Made by a program: the position numbers and the translations under genes
Notes under the pieces: generated by a model
The model's input: only the letters and a program-made list of their open reading frames with translations
Told to the model about the DNA's origin: nothing
Databases searched by the model: none
In this document: positions 1 through 10,651 of the stretch, in pieces
How positions within the stretch are numbered: the first letter of the stretch is position 1
How the letters are laid out: every line of letters starts with the position of its first letter
Assembly (NCBI GenBank): GCA_003389215.1
Contig: QQVP01000071.1
Coordinates: 1-64,000 of the forward strand
Direction: 5' to 3'
Origin: Planctomycetota bacterium
GTDB taxonomy: Bacteria; Planctomycetota; Planctomycetia; Pirellulales; UBA7805
DNA: 64,000 nt

Positions 1-191
1 AGTTGGCTCGCCTGGGCGTGACGAATGCGGAGAAGCGGGTGGTCATCGCGGCGGCGTTTCCCGAGGGGATTACGGCGACCGAGGGCGAGGCGGCCTACTA
101 CCGCACGATCAACAACAGCAACTTCAATAACTTCGGCGGCGGTTTCGGCGGAGCCGGCTTCGGCGGCGGCTTCGGCGGCGTCTTTCGGTAG
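1..191 (+). CDS. C-terminal fragment of a protein with Gly/Phe-rich tail (GGGFGGAGFGGGFGG)
   Basis: Open frame entering from window edge, ends TAG at about 191; low-complexity tail. Confidence 0.5.
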   Translation, partial: LARLGVTNAEKRVVIAAAFPEGITATEGEAAYYRTINNSNFNNFGGGFGGAGFGGGFGGVFR

Positions 192-251
192 GTCGCAAGG
201 CTCGACGGCGGGCATGGTCGGCAGAGTCGATCGCCCGCTAGAATCGGCCGC

Positions 252-971
252 ATGTCCGAACACCCCGTCGACATTCTTTATGAAGTGGGCCCCTGCCTGG
301 TGGTGGCCAAGCCCTCGGGCGTGCTCACCCAAGCTCCTCCCGGCATCGACAGCCTGGAGCTGCGTCTGAAGTCCTTCTTGAAGGCTCGCGACGGCAAGAC
401 GGGGAACATCTACCTCGGCGTGCCACATCGACTCGACCGGCCGGTCTCAGGGGCGATGGTCTTTGCCCGCCATGTGCGGGCATCGCGGCGCATCTCCGAC
501 CAATTCGCAACGCGCACCGTGAAGAAGGTCTACTGGGCCTGTGTCTCGGGCCATGTTGAGCCCCGCGAGGGTACCTGGAACGATTACGTTCGCAAGATTC
601 CCGGGCAGCCGCAGGCCGAGATTGTCGCCGCCGATCAGGCCGACGGGCGGGAGGCCGTGTTGCATTATCGCGTGATCGGCGAGACGCAATTTGGCTCGTG
701 GCTCTCGATCGAATTGGAGACAGGTCGCATGCATCAGATTCGCGTGCAGGCTGCCGCTCGTGGGCACGCCGTACTGGGCGATGCGATGTATGGCAGCACC
801 GTGTCCTTTGGCGAGGCCTTCGAAGACGAGCGGCTACGGGCAATCGCCCTGCACGCTCGGCAGCTCGGACTTCAGCACCCCATGACCCAGGAGGCGGTCG
901 ACGTGACGGCCCCGCTACCGGAGGCTTGGGCAGCCCTGCAGCTCCCGTCGTTGGACGCGAGCGAAGAGTAG
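252..971 (+). CDS. RluA-family pseudouridine synthase
   Basis: PHRLDRPVSGAMVFAR motif and GRMHQIRVQ...GHAVLGDAMYG typical of RluA family. Confidence 0.93.
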   Translation: MSEHPVDILYEVGPCLVVAKPSGVLTQAPPGIDSLELRLKSFLKARDGKTGNIYLGVPHRLDRPVSGAMVFARHVRASRRISDQFATRTVKKVYWACVSGHVEPREGTWNDYVRKIPGQPQAEIVAADQADGREAVLHYRVIGETQFGSWLSIELETGRMHQIRVQAAARGHAVLGDAMYGSTVSFGEAFEDERLRAIALHARQLGLQHPMTQEAVDVTAPLPEAWAALQLPSLDASEE

Positions 972-1172
972 GTCGGGCCGGCGGCACGATCGACCCCTAT
1001 CTTCCTTACAGACGTCACGCATTGCCGGCGATCTTGTCCGCGCTGTGCTCGGCGATCCGACGTCGTGCTTCAGGGCGAGGTATACTGGCATGCGGTGGAG
1101 TTGTGCGGTCGTGCGGGAAACTCCGCCTCGCAATCTTCGAATCTGGCTCCGTATATCTGGGAAAGCGAAGAC

Positions 1173-1490
1173 ATGGATCTGGCAACGCTCGTCATTGCGA
1201 CGGCCCTTATGGTTCCGCCGAATGAGCCGGTCGTCGATCACTCGCAGCCGTATCACTCGACGCAGCCGACGATTCGTACCTTCGAGCGTCGCGACGAGGA
1301 CGAAGCCCGGCGGAGCAACTGGAACTCGTACGTGCGAGAGCTGGAAGACCTGTGGCGTGAATATCGCCAGGCGGGATCGACCGTGCGGGCCTGGAATCGC
1401 TATCGCCGACAGGCCTATCAGGCGAAGCGCCGCTTCATCTACAACGATCCCTATTTCGCGCCGATCACGCGGAACGTGGAATTCGAGTAG
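1173..1490 (+). CDS. hypothetical protein
   Basis: ORF within 1065..1490; likely start MDLATLV. Confidence 0.5.
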   Translation: MDLATLVIATALMVPPNEPVVDHSQPYHSTQPTIRTFERRDEDEARRSNWNSYVRELEDLWREYRQAGSTVRAWNRYRRQAYQAKRRFIYNDPYFAPITRNVEFE

Positions 1491-1530
1491 AGCGCGATGG
1501 CGCTGGCAACTCTCGACGGGGCGACAACGA

Positions 1531-4500
1531 TCACTGGTCGTCTTCCTCGCGGGCGTTCGACTGCACGCGTAGCCCTTCGCGCGACGCACGAAGCTGGTCG
1601 ACGGCTGCCTTGGTGACTTCCGTGCTGCGGACATCGACGTCGATAAGGGCCTCGAACTGGGTCAAGGCCGCGAGCGTGCTGTCGGTGATCTCCGTACCGT
1701 CCAGCCGGAGCCGCTGGAGATTCTCAAGCTCTGCGAGCTGCGGAACCAAGGCGTCGGTGACTTGCGTCCGCGAGAGATCGAGCCGCTGCAGATTCTCGTA
1801 GGTTGCCAACTGCTCGGCAATGGCGTCCGTCACCCGGGAACCGCCCAGTTCCAGCCGCACGAGCTTGGTCAAGGGCGCCAACTCCGCGAAACCCACGTCA
1901 CTTACCTGCGGGGCGTTGCGCATCACGAGGGTTTCCAGATTGGTAAAGTCGGCCAAAGCCCGCATGCTGCGATCGGTGAGTCGGCAGTCGTTCAATCCCA
2001 AGACCCGCAAAGACGTGAGTCCCGACAGAGCGGACAAGGTTCGTCCCGTCACGCGAGTACGAGAGACGTCGAGCGATTCGAGTCCCACGAGCGCAGCGAG
2101 CGCGGCGATGCCGCGATCGGTCACGCGGGTACCCGAGAGCGAGAGCCGTCGAAGGCCGTCGAGCCGCGCAATTGCCTCCAGCTCACGATCGGAAGTCGGC
2201 GTATTGCTGAGCTTCAGGTCGGTGAGGGCGGAGCAGGCACTCAAGCGAGTCAATTCACCAGCTCGTAAGCGCTCGAGTGAAGACAGGTCGACCGACCGCA
2301 CCACACAGGCGTCGCGGGGTAAATCGGTGATCCGAGTCAATTCAAGCACGTCGTCGCCATCCTGTAGACCGACGGTTCCCTTCTGCTGCAGGACCCAACG
2401 TGCCGCCAGACGTTGCGGGTCGGGGGCGTCCGCCTCGACACGGCAGCTGGACAGCGACTCTTTGAGTTCTTCGACGCCGGCGTCCGTGATTTGAGTCCCG
2501 TCGACGAAGAGTTGACGTAGCTGTCTCAAGGAAGCCAGGCGGGGCAGGGCGGCATCGGTTGCCGGCGTTCCGGAAAGCGATAGCCAGGTCAGTCGGTCCA
2601 TGCCCTTGAGATGCACGAGATCGGCGTCGGCCACGCCGGTACGAGCCAACGACAGGTGGGTCAAGTCGGGCAGGTTGATCAGGCTTCGCAGTCCTTCGGA
2701 TGAAACTTCGGTCCCGGCCAGGCGAAGCTGCTTCAGCGAGCGCAAACGGGCGAGGCGGCGGGCCCCGGTGTCCGTAATCTTCGTGTCGCTCAGGTCGAGC
2801 TCGCGAAGTCCGGTACAGCCGGCGAGGTGTTCGAGACCGGCGTCACTGACGTCCGTGCTGCTCAGCAGCAGACGTTCGAGTTTGGCCAGGCCGCGGAATT
2901 GGGCCAGGGCCTCGTCGTCGACTCGGGCGTTCTCGATAAGGCGAACGCCGAGAATCGTAAACGGTCCGCGGGGAAGATCGGCCTCCGCACGCAGGTCCTC
3001 CAAGAGCACGCCGTCGGGAGTGGTGACGGTGACCGCTCCACCCTGGGCGATTACCCAATTGGCGGTGGCACGCTGATCGGTGAGCGACTGCTTGATCTCG
3101 CAGTCGGGCAAAGCTCGCTTGATCGCCGCCACGGTCGCGTCGTCGACCTGCATCGAACCGAGATCGACTTCCTTGAGCGTAGAGAGCGAGCCGAGGCTGA
3201 CGAGTGCATCATCGGTTACGGCCGTGCCGTCGAGTTTGAGAATTTCGACGTTGCGTAATTCGCGAACCAAGGCGAGATCGTCGTTGTTGATAACCGGGTT
3301 GCCGCTCATGTCGATCGAGGTGATGCGAAACTGACGCCCCGGCAGGTCGACGTCACGCTGGTATTCGGCCGTTTCGTTCGTTTCCACGTCGACGACCGTA
3401 ATGACCGCACCCTTCTTAAGAATCTTGCGGGCAACGATCATGTCAATGTCGGCACCGTCCCAGGCGATTTCCAAACGGGGCAGGGCGGCCCGCAGGTCGC
3501 GATGGCCCGTGGCAGTAATGTCCGTGCCGTTGAGCGAGAGGGAGCGCAGCTTGGTCAAGCCGTAGAGTTGCTGAATTCCCGCGTCGGTCACGGTGGTGTC
3601 GGCCAGATAAACCTTCTCCAAGTTTCTCAAGCCGGCCAACTGCGTGAGCGTCGCGTCGGTAATCTTGGTGCCACTTAGGTTCAGATCGCGGAGGCGGTCG
3701 AGCGAAGCGAGTGACTCGGCAATCGCGTCGTCGACGTCGGTCCGAGACAGGTTCAGCGACCAAAGCTGCTCCAGCTCGGCCAATGCTGCGAGCGAGCCGT
3801 CCGGCAGCTTGGTCTCGCGCAAAGAGAGTTCCTCGAGCCCGTCGATTTCCTGTAGCCGGGCCAGATCGTTTTCAGCCAGGGCCGTTCGCTCGAGCTTGAC
3901 GCGACGGACGACGAAGCGACCCTCGGGCAAGTCCTCTCGTCGGCCGATCGTTTCGGCAGCAGCGCCGTCGGGGACGACGACCTGAACCGAGCCCGACTGG
4001 TCGAAGATCCACTCAATGCGTTTGCGAAACGGCTCATCCGCAGGGGTGGCCGCGTCGTCCGCCGAACTGCCGCCGGCGGAACCATTGCCATCGTCGGGCA
4101 GGAGCGCGACCTGGCCCGAGTCGCCATCGCCGGCCTCGTGATTGTCATTGCCGAGCATGCCAAACATCGCCGCGCCGCCGCCGGCGAGTAGCAGCAGAAC
4201 CGCCGCCGCGACAATCCAGCGACCGCGCGAGGACTTCGCCTCGGGCTCGCCGTAAAGCGTGCGATCCATCAGCGTCGCCCGGTCGAAGGCCGTGGCACTG
4301 CCGATACTCGGCAAGATATTCACTTCCGCCAGCGGACCGGCCAACTCGGGCAGTTCGCTGGTGTCGACGGGCATTTCCGACAGCACCGCGTCGAGCTGCG
4401 CGACGACTTCGTCCATCGACTGCTGACGATCCTCCGGCTTCTTGCCGAGCATCTTCAAGGCGACGGCATCGAGCGTCTCACTCACGCCCTCGGCGAGCGA

Positions 4501-5538
4501 CGAGAGTGGCGGGATCTCTTCGGTTTGGTGCCAGAGTAGTTTCTGGGTGATCGACCCGTCGGGCGAAAGCGGCTTTCCGGTGACCAGGTAATAGAGCGTA
4601 CAGCCGATGCTGTAGATGTCCGCGCGGTTGTCGGCGCGCTTGGCGTCGACCGCCTGCTCGGGAGCCATGTAGTCAACGGTGCCCATGACGCGTCCCGACT
4701 GCGTCAATTCCGAGACGTCTTCGCCGTCGGTCGCCTCGACGCCGAGATGCGCGAGACCCATGTCGAGAATCTTCAGCGTGCCGCTCTGGTCGACCATCAA
4801 GTTGCCGGGCTTGATGTCGCGGTGCACGATGCCCTGATTGTGGGCGTGCTGAAGACCCTTGGCCGCCTGCAGGCAGAGCGCCACGGCATACGGCAGCGGC
4901 AGCGGGCCATGTTGCTTGACATACTGCGACAGGTTCGGACCGTTGACGTACTCCATGGCCAGGAAGTGCACGCCGCCGGCTTCGTCGGCGTCGTAGGCCA
5001 CGGCGATGTTGTTGTGTTGCAGGCGTGCGGCGGCCTCGACTTCGCGATGGAACCGGGCGACGGCGTCCTTCGAGTCGGTGAGCGTCTCGGGCAACACCTT
5101 GAGCGCGACCTCGCGTTTCATGCGGCGTTGGCGCGCCTTGTAGACGACGCCCATGCCGCCCGCGCCGAGCTTTTCCAGCACGACGTAGTTGCCCAACACC
5201 AGGGTCGAGGTCTTGCCCTCGCGAAGCAGCTGCAACTGGAACTTCGTGAGCCGTTGCGTGTCGACGAGTGCGGCCGCGAGATCTTCGGCGGAGTTGATCG
5301 TCGTCCCCTCGGGGACGCCGCGCGAGAGGAACGTCTGGACGTCCTCGTTGGTCATCAAGCCGGCCTGGTTTAGCACGGCCGAGAAATCGTCGACCGACTG
5401 CCCGATCGCGCTCGTCTCCGAGATGGGCGAGGCGGTGTCGATCGTCTGATCGTAGGGGCTGCCCGCGGCGGTGCCGTGCTTGACCTGCGAGTCTTCTTGG
5501 TGGACCTGCGTCTTGGGAGACGATTCTTGTGGATTCAT
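1531..5538 (-). CDS. serine/threonine protein kinase with TM segment and four leucine-rich-repeat blocks
   Basis: Kinase motifs GAGGMGVVYKA, HRDIKPGNLM, DMGLA, APEQ; TM VAAAVLLLLAGGGAAMFGML; many LRRs (L..L.LS.T.ITD..L..L). Confidence 0.95.
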   Translation of the reverse strand: MNPQESSPKTQVHQEDSQVKHGTAAGSPYDQTIDTASPISETSAIGQSVDDFSAVLNQAGLMTNEDVQTFLSRGVPEGTTINSAEDLAAALVDTQRLTKFQLQLLREGKTSTLVLGNYVVLEKLGAGGMGVVYKARQRRMKREVALKVLPETLTDSKDAVARFHREVEAAARLQHNNIAVAYDADEAGGVHFLAMEYVNGPNLSQYVKQHGPLPLPYAVALCLQAAKGLQHAHNQGIVHRDIKPGNLMVDQSGTLKILDMGLAHLGVEATDGEDVSELTQSGRVMGTVDYMAPEQAVDAKRADNRADIYSIGCTLYYLVTGKPLSPDGSITQKLLWHQTEEIPPLSSLAEGVSETLDAVALKMLGKKPEDRQQSMDEVVAQLDAVLSEMPVDTSELPELAGPLAEVNILPSIGSATAFDRATLMDRTLYGEPEAKSSRGRWIVAAAVLLLLAGGGAAMFGMLGNDNHEAGDGDSGQVALLPDDGNGSAGGSSADDAATPADEPFRKRIEWIFDQSGSVQVVVPDGAAAETIGRREDLPEGRFVVRRVKLERTALAENDLARLQEIDGLEELSLRETKLPDGSLAALAELEQLWSLNLSRTDVDDAIAESLASLDRLRDLNLSGTKITDATLTQLAGLRNLEKVYLADTTVTDAGIQQLYGLTKLRSLSLNGTDITATGHRDLRAALPRLEIAWDGADIDMIVARKILKKGAVITVVDVETNETAEYQRDVDLPGRQFRITSIDMSGNPVINNDDLALVRELRNVEILKLDGTAVTDDALVSLGSLSTLKEVDLGSMQVDDATVAAIKRALPDCEIKQSLTDQRATANWVIAQGGAVTVTTPDGVLLEDLRAEADLPRGPFTILGVRLIENARVDDEALAQFRGLAKLERLLLSSTDVSDAGLEHLAGCTGLRELDLSDTKITDTGARRLARLRSLKQLRLAGTEVSSEGLRSLINLPDLTHLSLARTGVADADLVHLKGMDRLTWLSLSGTPATDAALPRLASLRQLRQLFVDGTQITDAGVEELKESLSSCRVEADAPDPQRLAARWVLQQKGTVGLQDGDDVLELTRITDLPRDACVVRSVDLSSLERLRAGELTRLSACSALTDLKLSNTPTSDRELEAIARLDGLRRLSLSGTRVTDRGIAALAALVGLESLDVSRTRVTGRTLSALSGLTSLRVLGLNDCRLTDRSMRALADFTNLETLVMRNAPQVSDVGFAELAPLTKLVRLELGGSRVTDAIAEQLATYENLQRLDLSRTQVTDALVPQLAELENLQRLRLDGTEITDSTLAALTQFEALIDVDVRSTEVTKAAVDQLRASREGLRVQSNAREEDDQ

Positions 5539-5703
5539 GCCGGACCCTCCCTACCGTGCGATTCTAACACAGACGCGGGGCGGCTGAAACTGGTTTGCAC
5601 GCGATAAACGCCGCCATCAGAGGCGTTTACGACGTGCGGACAGGCCCGGACACCGAAAGGTCGACCGGACGCGCCGGCCATTCTGTGGGCCAACGAGGTC
5701 CAT

Positions 5704-7344
5704 CTACAGCTCGATCCAGCCCAGATGTGCGAGGAGCTGGCCGAGCCAGGGATGCGTCCAGGGGTTCCAGGTCGGATAGCTGGCCGACATCACCGAGAAG
5801 GCGAGACAGACGCCGATCACCACGCGCCGCAGGCGGGAGCCGCTCGACCAATCGGCCGCCGGCAGCAACGCCAAGAGCCACAGGGGGGCCAGCCAGAAGG
5901 TCCAGCGAAGTCCCGAAGTCATGCCGCCGTAGTTGCGGTTTTCCTGCGTCTGCATGAGGTAGAAGGTGAACACCACGACGGTAACCACGGCAATGATCGC
6001 CCCGATCAGTCGCGTTGGAGATTCCCCGCGACCCAAGCAGAGTGCGACCATGCCGGCCATGCTAAACAGCCAAATCGGCGTGAGCGAAAAGATGCCGTGG
6101 TGCCCGATGAGCATGTGCAGGGCGTAGGTCGCCCGTGAAGGTTCACCGAGATCGATGCGCGAGCGGCGGGCCAGGCTCTCCTCGTCGCGACTCCAATAGC
6201 TCTGCACAACGCGTGGCGGTCTGTCCGGACGACGTGGGTCGTGAATCTCGTACGTGTAGTTGTACCAGTTGCCGTTGGTCCAGTCGCGCGGTTTGCCTTC
6301 CTCGTCGGCGCCGCGATCGCGGAAGGCGTAGGGCGGCTTGATGGGGTCGAGCCACTTCGAATCTTCATGGAGCGCGCCGCCGTGGGCCAGGTAGTTCGTG
6401 CCCAAGGCCGCGACCATCACGACTGCAAACGCGGGCGCGCCGGCCAGCAGCGTCTCTCGTGGGCACTTCCAAAGCAGGGCCAAGCCAAAGAGCGCGAGGA
6501 ACAGCAACGCGGGCAACTCCGTCGCCGCCGCAAAGGTGCCCGCCGCCACCGCCAAAGCAAAAAACCGCCACCGTCGTTCGCCCTCGTAGAGAATCCGCAA
6601 GGTGGCGTCGAGCGCCACGATGACCGCCACGGCGGCCACCAGGTGATTGTTGAGTGCGACCGCAAAGGTGCAAAGAAACGTGCCGGCCGCGGCGGTTGCC
6701 ATCACGACAAGCCGCCCCCAGTCGGTCGTGCCGTAGCGTTCGACGATTCGCGCCAGCACCAGCAAGAAGACGATCAGCGAACCGACGTTGACGGTGATCA
6801 AGATGATCCGCACGACCGTGAACGTATGGTCGGCCAGAGTCAGGCCGGTGAGCCGCTTGATTAGCCAATACTCCCCGGCGACCAGCGTGGGGAACAGGGG
6901 CGGCTTGGTCGAATAAAGGTGGGGCTGGCCGTCCCAGCCGCGATGCTTGATCATATCGATCGTATTCCAGATCGATCGCTCTTCGGCATTGGCGACGATC
7001 TGCTCGATCTGATAGGTGCCGTCATCGACCAACGCGCGAATCGTGCACCAGCGGCTGCGGTCGTTGCCGCTCAGAAAAGGGCGTTGCAGCTGAAGCCGCT
7101 CTTCATACTCCGCGCGGATCCGGGCGACGCGGTTCTCCAGGGCCTCCCCCTCGAAACCCTGCTTGATGAGATCCGCTTTGCGACGCTCGGTGGCCGCTTT
7201 GATGCGCTCCCGCTCGTGGACGGTCAGGTTGACCGAATTGACCGCCAGGATGCGACCGGTTGCGCTGCCCGCGGCCAGCGCAATCAACAACGCGTAGACT
7301 CCCCGGCGGAGCCCGCTGGTTGTCTCGGGAGCGGCGCCGGTCAT
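5704..7344 (-). CDS. multi-TM membrane protein, probable glycosyltransferase family 39-like
   Basis: Many hydrophobic helices; 4-bp overlap with upstream GT2 gene. Confidence 0.65.
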   Translation of the reverse strand: MTGAAPETTSGLRRGVYALLIALAAGSATGRILAVNSVNLTVHERERIKAATERRKADLIKQGFEGEALENRVARIRAEYEERLQLQRPFLSGNDRSRWCTIRALVDDGTYQIEQIVANAEERSIWNTIDMIKHRGWDGQPHLYSTKPPLFPTLVAGEYWLIKRLTGLTLADHTFTVVRIILITVNVGSLIVFLLVLARIVERYGTTDWGRLVVMATAAAGTFLCTFAVALNNHLVAAVAVIVALDATLRILYEGERRWRFFALAVAAGTFAAATELPALLFLALFGLALLWKCPRETLLAGAPAFAVVMVAALGTNYLAHGGALHEDSKWLDPIKPPYAFRDRGADEEGKPRDWTNGNWYNYTYEIHDPRRPDRPPRVVQSYWSRDEESLARRSRIDLGEPSRATYALHMLIGHHGIFSLTPIWLFSMAGMVALCLGRGESPTRLIGAIIAVVTVVVFTFYLMQTQENRNYGGMTSGLRWTFWLAPLWLLALLPAADWSSGSRLRRVVIGVCLAFSVMSASYPTWNPWTHPWLGQLLAHLGWIEL

Positions 7345-8405
7345 GCTTCGCCGGTCAGCGATTGATCGCGCTGGCTCGACGCCGAGGTGCGTGGCAGCGG
7401 CGACTGTGCTTCTTCGCGCGGTTCGAGATCCTCGTGCGAAGGCAAGTCATCACCGGCACCGTCGGTCCGCTGCAGCACGGAATAGGTGTCGGCGTCACGG
7501 CTCGTCTTGGCCGTAATCATCTCGGCTAAGAAGCCCATGGAGAGCATCTGCGCGCCGAGCAACAGCAGGGCCAGCGAATAGGCCAGCACGGGAGTCTGAT
7601 GCAAGTGCACGACCTCCCAACTGTCGATCAATCGCGAGAAAGCCCAGCGGCCTGCCAACCAGGTCATCAGAAAACCGCCCACCATGAAGGCGATCAGACC
7701 GAGCGAACCGAGCAAATGCTGCGGCCGGTGTCCAAATCCGGTGAGGAAGACCACGGTCAACAGATCGAGAAATCCTTTGACGAATCGCTTGACGCCGTAC
7801 TTCGACTCGCCGTGCTGACGGGCTCGGTGCTCGATGGGAATCTCGCCGACACGGAAGCCCCGCGAGGCGGCCAGCACCGGCACGAAGCGATGCATCTCGC
7901 CGTACAGCCGAACTTCGCTAAGCACCTCGCGGCGATAGCATTTCATGCCACAGTTGTGATCGTGCAGCTTCACGCCGGTCATGCGACTGACCATGGCGTT
8001 GAAAACCCGCGAGGGCCAGACTTTGTGCCAGGGGTCGTGACGGACCTGCTTCCATCCGCTCACGACGTCGAGTCCTTCGCCGAGCTTCTCGAGGAAGTGC
8101 GGAATTTCCTTAGGGTCGTCTTGCAGATCGGCGTCGAGCGTCATCACCAGGTCGCCCTTGACCGCGTCGAAGCCGGCGCTCAGCGCCGCGGCCTTGCCGA
8201 AGTTGCGGCGAAAGCGAATGCCATGAACGCGGCGATCGTTGGCCGCCAACCGCTCGATGACCTGCCAGGAATTGTCCGTCGAACCATCGTCGACAAACAC
8301 GATGTCGAGCTTGTATCCCTGGGCTCCCGCGACGGAGGTCAACTCGTCGTAGAGTTGCGGCAAACTCTCCGCTTCGTTGTAGACAGGAATGACCGTAGAA
8401 ATCAT
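7341..8405 (-). CDS. family 2 glycosyltransferase (dolichol-phosphate mannosyltransferase/undecaprenyl-phosphate sugar transferase-like)
   Basis: MISTVIPVYNEAESLPQLYDEL, DDGSTDNSW, TLDADLQDDP; C-terminal TM helices. Start trimmed from ORF-track start 8855. Confidence 0.93.
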   Translation of the reverse strand: MISTVIPVYNEAESLPQLYDELTSVAGAQGYKLDIVFVDDGSTDNSWQVIERLAANDRRVHGIRFRRNFGKAAALSAGFDAVKGDLVMTLDADLQDDPKEIPHFLEKLGEGLDVVSGWKQVRHDPWHKVWPSRVFNAMVSRMTGVKLHDHNCGMKCYRREVLSEVRLYGEMHRFVPVLAASRGFRVGEIPIEHRARQHGESKYGVKRFVKGFLDLLTVVFLTGFGHRPQHLLGSLGLIAFMVGGFLMTWLAGRWAFSRLIDSWEVVHLHQTPVLAYSLALLLLGAQMLSMGFLAEMITAKTSRDADTYSVLQRTDGAGDDLPSHEDLEPREEAQSPLPRTSASSQRDQSLTGEA

Positions 8406-8491
8406 TTCATTCCTCGCTGGCGGTAGGTTGTCGGGCGGGGAGGAGCGTAGGCATGATGGCGCGCCGGACGAAGTAGCGAGCTTCGCACGAG

Positions 8492-9520
8492 TTAACTCAC
8501 CACGTTCTCCGCCTGAGCGCCACGAACTCCTACATAAAGTATACCCGAAGCGATCAGCTCCGACACTAACCATATTAGTCGTAATAATACGGCCGAAACG
8601 ACAGCAATTGCGTCGGCCTCGGCAACTTTCAGCACTTTGGCAAGATAGATGCCCATGATCGACATCAAAATGACCTCGCGAACCAGCACGCCTCCGGGAA
8701 TGAGCGAGAGGAATCCTGCGACCATCGCCAACGCCACCGCGGCCGTGTAGTAGTGGAGGTGGGCGATCGGTTCGACGCCTTCCACGCCGAGTGCTTGCAG
8801 GGTCGCCCACAGGCTCAGACCCAACAGCAACCAGCCGACGATCATCGCCAGCCAACCCGTGCCGACCAGCCGCCAGGTGACGTTGTTGATCTTGTCGACG
8901 ATACCGGGGTCGCCTTTAGGGACCCCGAGGCGCAGCACCAGGCGGCGAAAGATCGGCGGCACCGTCGGCAATCCGGCGGCGACCATCAGACCGAGCGCCA
9001 AGGGCAGCAACCAACCGTGCTGACGCATGTCTTCATGCGGACGCAGTGCCAGGATACCGGCGGAGAGAAACGCCCCCACGGCCATCATGGTTAACGTTTC
9101 CAGAAAGACGCTGGCCGCCGCCACCGCCGCACTGACGCGTTCGCTCTTTAGCAGCCCGGCGCGAAGGATAATCACCAGGGCCTTGCCCGGCACGTACTTA
9201 CCGAGATGACCGATGTAGAACGCCCGCAGGGCTTCGGCGGGACGGGGGTGCTGGCCCAACGCGCGGAGAATCCGGTACCAAAACCATCCCATGGGAAGAC
9301 TGCCCAATAGATACAGTCCTCCGGACACGACCACCCAGGTCCATTGCAGCCGCCAGCGAAAGCCGGACTCTTCTTGTGCCCGCAGTTGTTCGATCGCGCT
9401 GCGAATCGAATCGCGCACAAAATAGAACAGCAGGGCGAGCACGACGAGATTGAAGAGCAGCTTGAGCCAGTGCTTCCTGCCGCTTCGCGCATTGTCGACC
9501 GGCTCGGCATTCACGGACAA
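8492..9520 (-). CDS. lysylphosphatidylglycerol synthase TM-region-like (UPF0104) flippase-like membrane protein
   Basis: Multi-TM; GHLGKYVPGKAL and SLIPGGVLVREVIL motifs; start uncertain (TTG at 9520 or upstream). Confidence 0.8.
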   Translation of the reverse strand: MSVNAEPVDNARSGRKHWLKLLFNLVVLALLFYFVRDSIRSAIEQLRAQEESGFRWRLQWTWVVVSGGLYLLGSLPMGWFWYRILRALGQHPRPAEALRAFYIGHLGKYVPGKALVIILRAGLLKSERVSAAVAAASVFLETLTMMAVGAFLSAGILALRPHEDMRQHGWLLPLALGLMVAAGLPTVPPIFRRLVLRLGVPKGDPGIVDKINNVTWRLVGTGWLAMIVGWLLLGLSLWATLQALGVEGVEPIAHLHYYTAAVALAMVAGFLSLIPGGVLVREVILMSIMGIYLAKVLKVAEADAIAVVSAVLLRLIWLVSELIASGILYVGVRGAQAENVVS

Positions 9521-9827
9521 GAAGAACTCCCAATGGTGAGGTCGTAGGCCGCTTGCAAGAGGCGTACCAGGCAGGCGGTGACTTATTCTGGCCGCCGCGG
9601 AAATCAGTGGCAAGGTGAATCGACAGGGCGACCACGCCGACCCGTCGATCGCTGAAGCATGCAACCATATTGCCGCAACGGCGAATAACCGCTTAAATGG
9701 CTCGCGCGCGAAGGCTGTCTATTGATGGCTGCGTTGTTAATGAGCCCTTCGCGGCGGCGGTGATGGCTGAAATGCCGGCCTCCCGCTGGTCGGCCTGGTT
9801 CCTTGGCTGCACAGGGCTCAATAGGAG

Positions 9828-10544
9828 TTGACGGGGCGGAAGAAAGGAGCTCTCGCCATGCGACGCGCAATGCTCTGGTTGTGGCGCCATGGAATCGTCG
9901 CGACCTTCATGACGGGACTGTTCGTGGTGTTGCCGATCGTGGTCACGCTGGCCATTATCGGTTGGGTCGCCTCGATCTTGGTCGCCTGGTTGGGGCCGAG
10001 CAGTCCCTTTGGCAGCGCGCTGCGATTCGTCGGCCTGGGGTTGCTGAGCAAGGAAACGAGCGCCTGGCTCGGCACGCTGCTCGGTTGGTTGATTGTGATT
10101 TTCGGCATCTGGTTTGTCGGGGTCGTCGTCCGCGCGGCCGCCCGTCAGCAGCTGGAACAAGCGTTCCACGGTCTCGTCGAGCGGATCCCGGTCATCAACG
10201 CCATCTATAAGCCGGTCTCCCAGGTGGTCGGCATGCTCAAGCAGGACGACACGAGCCAGATGCAGGGCATGTCGGTCGTCTACTGCGATTTCGGCGAACG
10301 CCACGGCGGCGGCTTCTTGGCCTTGTTGGCGTCCGAGAAGACGTTCCAGTTTGCCGCACGCCAATGCTATGCGGTCTACATTCCGACCTCGCCGCTGCCC
10401 ATGTCCGGGGGCATCGTCTTCGTGCCGGTCGAGAAGGTGACCGTGCTGGAAATGTCGGTCGATGAGCTCATGCAGATCTATTTTTCGTTGGGGGTGATGG
10501 CCCCCAAGGTGGTGCCGGCGGAGTACCAGGCCGGCGTCGCATGA
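9828..10544 (+). CDS. DUF502 family membrane protein
   Basis: MRRAMLWLWRHGIVATFMTGLFVVLPIVVTLAII..., PVINAIYKPVSQVV, PTSPLPMSGGIVFVP typical of DUF502; start may be 9858. Confidence 0.88.
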   Translation: MTGRKKGALAMRRAMLWLWRHGIVATFMTGLFVVLPIVVTLAIIGWVASILVAWLGPSSPFGSALRFVGLGLLSKETSAWLGTLLGWLIVIFGIWFVGVVVRAAARQQLEQAFHGLVERIPVINAIYKPVSQVVGMLKQDDTSQMQGMSVVYCDFGERHGGGFLALLASEKTFQFAARQCYAVYIPTSPLPMSGGIVFVPVEKVTVLEMSVDELMQIYFSLGVMAPKVVPAEYQAGVA

Positions 10545-10651
10545 GCGCGAAATCGGGTTTACCGCGACTGGCACCGGGCATACGATTGTGCTTGTGGCGG
10601 TCGGCTACGGCCGCTGCTCGAGGAAGCTTCATTCCACATGGAGGTTGATCC

